The translations under genes and the position numbers were made by a program. The notes beneath the pieces are model-generated. The model saw only the letters and a program-made list of their open reading frames with translations. It had not been told where the DNA came from and made no database searches. From contig NW_024725489.1 of NCBI RefSeq assembly GCF_018991925.1, forward strand, positions 4,483,327 through 4,547,326: 64,000 nt of DNA. The letters are read 5' to 3'. Positions 59,578 through 64,000 of the stretch are shown here, piece by piece (the first letter of the stretch is position 1; each line of letters opens with the position of its first letter). This DNA comes from Homarus americanus (Eukaryota > Arthropoda > Malacostraca > Decapoda > Nephropidae).

Positions 59578-59898
59578 TTGATGTGCTCCCTCGAGAGACG
59601 TAGAGTGAGGGGCGACCTCATAGAGGTGTATAAATGGAAGTCCGGGCTAAACAAAGGGGACATTACAAAGGTACTCAAACTATCCAACCAGGAGCGAACT
59701 CGTAACAACGGTTTTAAATTAGACAAATTTAGATTTAGGCGTGAAATAGGTAAACACTGGTTTGGAAACAGAGTAGTGGATGAATGGAACAAGTTACCAA
59801 AATCATCATTAACTCGTATACGCTGAATAGCTTCAAACATAGGTTGGATGCTTATATGAGCAATAGGGGTTGGAACAGGACTGCCCAGTATTAGCCAT

Positions 59899-59901
59899 TA
59901 T

Positions 59902-59970
<69 letters not shown>
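59899..59970. repeat. (CT)n and (GT)n microsatellite
   Basis: CT run then GT run at the truncated 3' end of the CR1-like copy A4. Confidence 0.95.
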
Positions 59971-59972
<2 letters not shown>

Positions 59973-59974
59973 CA

Positions 59975-60006
59975 GAGGACTGGCACCACCAACACACTCA
60001 CTGTCC
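59975..60006. repeat. single-copy match to the edge of the 53.9-kb minisatellite
   Basis: About 31 bp identical to 53866-53896: GAGGACTGGCACCACCAACA continuing into one ACACTCACTGTC unit. Confidence 0.8.
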
Positions 60007-60636
60007 ATCCACCCCCACCCACCCCAACACACCTTTCACTTCTTCAACACCAACATACCTGTCTGTCTCTCACCTCTCTACCTTGACCCCCATACGTCTC
60101 TCTACCCCTCATCTCACCCCACCTCACCTCACCTCACCTCACCAAATGAACCTTCTTTCCTACCTGATCATCTTACCTTTAAAACTTCTCTCCTCTTCAC
60201 CCGTCATCTGTGTCTTTGTCCTATTCTCTCGTCTCTCTATCTACAATCTTTATCTCCCTAGGTTTCTCACCTCTCATGACCTCTCTTGCCCCAGCCTCTT
60301 ACTCCCCTAGACCAGCCTCTCACTCCCCCAGACCAGCCTCTCAGAGCTTATTTCCAGTTAGTGAAGGTCTACTACTACCTAATATGACATCAGAGGGCAC
60401 AATAAACTCACGTGTTATCTATGGCAGGCAGGTCAACAAGTTTCCAGGTGTGCTATTATCTATATGGTCGTAAAATGTTCAAATAAAAATAATTAGTTCC
60501 TGTCGTTGGTCTCAGTTCAGTACAAGTTTTTAGTAATAATGTATAATATGGTCTTGAGAGGTGTTCAGATTTTAGTAGAAATTACACTATATCCTGGTAA
60601 ATGGAATTAACTATATAGAATATGTGTGTGTGTGTG

Positions 60637-60667
<31 letters not shown>

Positions 60668-60677
60668 GTCTGTCTGT
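60007..60677. other. CT-rich stretch and GTCT run
   Basis: CT-rich sequence with six CTCAC units (60111-60140) and GT/GTCT runs at 60622-60678. No gene supported. Confidence 0.55.
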
Positions 60678-60915
60678 GTGATGATAAAAATAATAATTAA
60701 CGATTCATTAACAAATACAGCAGCCAAAAGTTAATAATATACAAATGACGTGTGCGGTACAAATATAATAACCACGAGAGATAGGGTCATTAAACAAGGA
60801 ATTTCAACACAGTAACACAGCAAAAGTGAGACTGGTAGGGAGTGAACACAGGTTAATTACGAGTTGTTGATAATTACAATGGATGGAATGGGGCTGTTCT
60901 TATAACGATCAGTAC

Positions 60916-61520
60916 CTGTCCAAAGGAGGGTCACCCGACTGGTGCCTGCTCTATACGGAACCTCAGCTACCCAAAGAGATTAGAATGCCTGCAAGTGCCT
61001 AGCTTATACTACAGACGGGCAAGGGGCGACCTAATCGAGGTTTATAAACGTCTCAGGGGGCACTACTCGACCGAATGTACAATGAAAGACAAAAGTCGTG
61101 TCGTGAAATTTGTTGAGAACATATGCCGAAGGGCTAAACTTTTATTGTGCTCTGCCTTGTGGTAGGGCTCTCATAATGTTTCACGAGTTATATTTAATCT
61201 CCAACCAAAACCGCGACACGACTTTTGTCTTTGATTGTACATTGAAGCTGGCGGACGTCCGTCCCACAAGGGATCACAGCTCAAGGCTGAAGAAGCCATA
61301 AGTCCAGAAAATAGTGAGGGCAAACTATTTCGGGGAGAGAATTGTGAACTCGAGGAACAATCTGCCAGTGTGTGTTGTGACGGCACCGAGTGTGAGCTCT
61401 TTCAAGATTAAACTTGACCAACACTGGAGCAGGTTCCGATATATCCAGGAACCAGTTCACTCCCAGTAGTTGCCAACAATGCGTAAAAGAGACGTGACCG
61501 ACAGCCTAAGCGGCTAACGA
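60916..61520 (+). mobile_element. LINE C-terminal fragment (family D)
   Basis: Plus-strand RT C-terminus in shifting frames: YRRARGDLIEVYKRL near 61010-61045, FDCTLKLADVRPTRDHSSRL (61230-61290), VVTAPSVSSFKIKLDQHW (about 61375-61430), ending YIQEPVHSQ and a stop at about 61468. The middle (61074-61243) contains a 30-bp inverted repeat around a 110-bp spacer. Family differs from A and B. Confidence 0.75.
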
Positions 61521-61524
61521 GCTT

Positions 61525-61873
61525 ATCATAAGAACATAAGAATGGAAAACACTGCAGCGGGCCTATTGGCCCATACCGGGCAGTCCCATTTACACCCAAC
61601 CCCTATTGCTCATATAAGCGTCCAACCTATGTTTGAAGCTATCCAGCGTGTTCCAGTTAATGATGATGTTTGGTAACTTGTTCCACTCATCCACTACTCT
61701 ATTTCCAAACCAGTGTTTACCTATTTCGCGCCTAAATCTAAATTTGTCTAATTTAAAACCAATGTTACGAGTTCGCTCCTGGTTGGATAGTTTGAGTACC
61801 TTTGTAATGTCCCCTTTGTTTAGCCCTGACTTCCATTTATACACCTCTATCATGTCGCCCCTCACTCTACGTC
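61525..61873 (-). mobile_element. CR1-like LINE 3' fragment (copy A5)
   Basis: 350 bp, minus strand, from the family 3' end (61525, complement of CATTCTTATGTTCTTAT) to a truncation at 61873. The remaining frame (about 90 codons: GDMIEVYKWKSGLNKGDITK, KFRFRREIGKHWFGN, DAYMSNRGWV) is uninterrupted, pointing to a relatively young copy. Confidence 0.92.
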
Positions 61874-62381
61874 AGTGGTGAAGAGAATAAAAGTAAAAGT
61901 GTTTGTATGAGTTGGATGTGCTTTTAGTGTCGGTTTACGGACGACATATCTCTGGGAGGGAGCAGGAGATGGTGAGTATGATGATGTAAAACTTCTCCCC
62001 AAACTTACAGATGAGGTCATGGTGACGATCAGAGTTAGTTGAGAGGGTCAGTGTACTGAGCGCCTCTTGATATGTAGTGTCGAAGGGGAGAGAATAGTCG
62101 TGTATACAACAACAACAACATTTTTATTATTATTAATTAACGGTTTATTAAAAAAAGTTCAGCAGCCCAAAGGCTGAAAATATACATTAGACAAAAATGA
62201 CTTTATTACATACAAAGACATGGGGTGGGTGGGTCGTTTAACAAAAGCTTTCATTACTGAAAGGAGAAGGAACATGAATTCAACATACAAATTATTATAG
62301 TTTACAGTTTATGGCGTGGGCTGGTCTCTTGCCTACTGTATGAGGTCACGTAGGCCACGTGATTCAGTAACTCGTCCGTAG

Positions 62382-63312
62382 ATAAGAACATAAGAATGGA
62401 GGAAACTGCAGCGGGCCTATTGGCCCATACTGGGCAGTCCGGTTTACACCCAACCCCTATTTCTCATATAAGCATCCAACCTATGTTTGAAGCTATTCAG
62501 CGTATTCGAGTTAATGATGATATTTGGTAACTTGTTCCATTCATCCACTACTCTATTTCCAAACCAGTGTTTACCTATTTCACGCCTAAATCTAAATTTG
62601 TCTAATTTAAAACCATTGTTACGAGTTCGCTCCTGGTTGGATAGTTTGAGTACCTTTGTAATGTCCCCTTTGTTTAGCCCTGACTTCCACTTATACACCT
62701 CTATGAGGTCGCCCCTCGCTCTACGTCTCTCGAGGGAGTGCAAATTAAGATGCTTTAACCTGTCTCTATACTCAAGGTTCCTAATGCCCGGGATTAGTCT
62801 CGTCATTCTCCTCTGAATTCTTTCCAATGATTCTATATCCATCCTGTAATACGGTGACCAGAACTGAACTGCGTAATCCAGGTGTGGTCTCACAAGCGCA
62901 AGATACAGTTTCGGGATGACCTCGCTAGTCTTGTAACTAACACTCCTTTGTATGAACCCAAGTACTTTATTAGCCTTGTTACGAGCAAAAACACATTGTT
63001 TACTTGGCTTAAGGTTCCTACTTATCATTACTCCCAAATCTCTCTAGCAGTCGGATTTCTCTATGGCATCGTTGTTCATCTGGTATCTGGTTTCCCTGTT
63101 TACATCTCCTATACTGAGTACTTTACAATTGTCCACGTTGAATTTCATCTGCCATTTTTCAGACCATTCGAAAAATTTGTTTAGATCTTCCTGTAGTTTT
63201 GTGGAGTCCTCGTCAGATTTAATAATGCGTCCTATTTTAGTGTCACCATCAAATTTACTTATGTTGCTGTCAATGCTGATATCTATGTCGTTTATGTATA
63301 TAATAAATAATA
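62382..63312 (-). mobile_element. CR1-like LINE, 5'-truncated (copy A6), nested in R
   Basis: Minus strand. The frame from about 63037 to 62444 is open for 197 codons (SKQCVFARNKANKVLGFIQR, RPHLDYAVQFWSPYYRMDIE, KFRFRREIGKHWFGN, MRNRGWV and the natural stop). Upstream there is a TAG after EKSDC, and the catalytic box reads FDGDTKIG instead of FADDTKIG. The copy begins just inside [10 protein letters not shown]. The 3' end at 62382 is the usual family end. Confidence 0.93.
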
Positions 63313-63314
63313 AT

Positions 63315-63558
63315 GGTCATGGAGACACCGGGTGGTGTGGTGTTCACGTGGTGCAGTAACTCGTCTATAGGTGTTGATATGAAGGACCTCACGTGGTCAT
63401 GGAGACACCGGGTGGTGTGGTGTTCACGTGGTGCAGTAACTCGTCTATAGGTGTTGATATGAAGGACCTCACGTGGTCATGGAGACACCGGGTGGTGTGG
63501 TGTTCACGTGGTGTAGTAACTCGCCTATAGGTGTTGATATGAAGGACCTCACGTGGTC
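63315..63558. repeat. 80-bp unit, three copies
   Basis: Three almost identical 80-bp copies. Each holds two CACGTG motifs (TTCACGTGGTG and CTCACGTGGTC). The unit exists once in dispersed repeat R copy 1 (about 33780-33830). Confidence 0.92.
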
Positions 63559-64000
63559 AAGGAGTGGTGTGGTGTAGTGTCACAGTACCTAACTCTGCTA
63601 GGTGGTGTTGTGTTATCTCGTACTCAGGTGTAAAGCTGACCCACTGTTGTTCCGAGGGTGGACTGATTAGCACCGCCTGGTCAGAAGATGGCGGTCGGTT
63701 CCCAGGGGTGCTTATCTCACTGGTGGGTCACGGCTCTCACTGGTACTGTCTAGTGCTAAATTCACTGGCTTAAACACTTCATCACTGTTCAACACTGATC
63801 CCACTTCTTTCCGAAACGAAATAGTCACTTTTGATTATGTTGATATCCCAGTGGTGAGGATGGGTCGAGGAGAGGGACTTGGGGAATGGGCCGAACATGG
63901 GCCAAGGGAGGCCGCCTTCTGGTGGTCAAGGATGTTGTGTGTGTGTGTGTGTGTGTATACGTGACGTGTGAATGTGTGGTGTGTATGCAAGCTGTACAGT

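Larger units (their letters stand above)
55590..59897 (+). mobile_element. near full-length CR1-like LINE, split by another LINE (copy A4)
   Basis: Order: an SGNH-esterase-like ORF1 (about 55600-56165), an APE-type endonuclease (from about 56272, with GVIYRPSNLDRVNE and KVCIVGNF), an RT (SQHGFS, SKALDRVPT, SHWSNVTSGV, LADDTKIGR) and the C-terminus. The C-terminus is interrupted between 58762 and 59577 by family B LINE B2 and resumes at 59578 (SLERRRVRGDLIEVYK) to VVDEWNKLP. The 3' UTR stops early at about 59897 in a CT/GT microsatellite. Dozens of stops and shifts. The exact 5' end is uncertain. Confidence 0.9.
60679..62107 (-). mobile_element. non-LTR retrotransposon family B, copy B3, interrupted
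   Basis: 60679-60915 matches the family B tail region on the minus strand (TTAACGATTCATTAA, GCAGCCAAAAG, and ATGGGGCTGTTCTTATAACG). 61876-62107 matches the next part of family B (AAACTTACAGATGAGGTCATG, then GAGCGCCTCTTGATATG). The 60916-61875 segment between them belongs to two other LINEs, so B3 appears split by later insertions. Hairpin decayed. Confidence 0.65.
62121..63955 (-). mobile_element. dispersed repeat R, copy 2, split and expanded
   Basis: 62121-62381 and 63313-63955 match copy 1 (33541-34263). Copy 2 differs by the CR1-like insertion A6 and by an 80-bp unit present three times (63315-63558) versus once in copy 1. Its tail shows the family hairpin CAGCCCAAAGGCTG. The far end again runs into a GT run (63935-63955). 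Confidence 0.85.

Overview
This is eukaryotic, repeat-dominated DNA, most likely from an arthropod and probably a decapod crustacean. The reasons are interstitial blocks of the arthropod telomere motif (AACCT/TTAGG), a very high load of micro- and minisatellites, tRNA-derived SINE-like pieces, and many decayed CR1-like LINEs with the same 3' end. There are no operons, ribosome binding sites or prokaryote-style gene clusters. No intact protein-coding gene can be named, and I found no CRISPR array, defence island or biosynthetic cluster.

Layout. 0-7.6 kb: short tandem arrays, a possible MITE near 2.5 kb, one CR1-like LINE fragment at 5.1-5.7 kb and a 255-bp ATATT array. 7.68-9.15 kb: a hAT transposon with a perfect 8-bp target duplication, split by a 575-bp nearly palindromic element. 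9.15-15.7 kb: minisatellites and satellites, including a 30-bp unit array of 1.4 kb and a 25-bp unit array of 1.65 kb. 15.7-17.1 kb: two head-to-head SINE-like units and a LINE 3' end. 17.7-20.5 kb: the best stretch for a host or unknown gene, minus strand, with protein-like but frameshifted sequence, a possible 70-bp intron and a candidate downstream exon. 22.0-23.8 kb: two adjacent minisatellites. 24.3-25.6 kb: a possible exon with a TGF-beta-propeptide-like motif, a Tc1/mariner-type MITE and two long TA arrays. 26-33 kb: reverse transcriptase remnants, a hAT-like remnant, a 16-bp minisatellite and telomere-like DNA.

33.5-39.5 kb: a dispersed repeat, then a nearly full-length but inactive LINE (endonuclease, reverse transcriptase, C-terminal zinc finger), then a CR1-like LINE on the other strand. 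39.5-42.5 kb: a 3-kb degenerate triplet-based array. 42.9-49.4 kb: a SINE flanked by CATA repeats, a candidate exon and several minisatellites. 49.8-50.8 kb: another CR1-like copy. 51.83-52.60 kb: an internally deleted hAT with perfect 16-bp terminal inverted repeats. 53.9-55.2 kb: a 15-bp minisatellite. 55.6-59.9 kb: a near full-length CR1-like LINE carrying an SGNH-esterase-like ORF1, interrupted by another LINE. 60.7-64 kb: nested LINE pieces and a second copy of the dispersed repeat, itself split by a CR1-like LINE and carrying an 80-bp triplication.

Tandem arrays cover roughly a quarter of the window, and transposon remnants at least another quarter. Many long open frames are only stop-free tandem repeats. 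The strongest content is the nested transposon history, which can often be read to within a few bases. All family assignments come from reading motifs; no database search was run.
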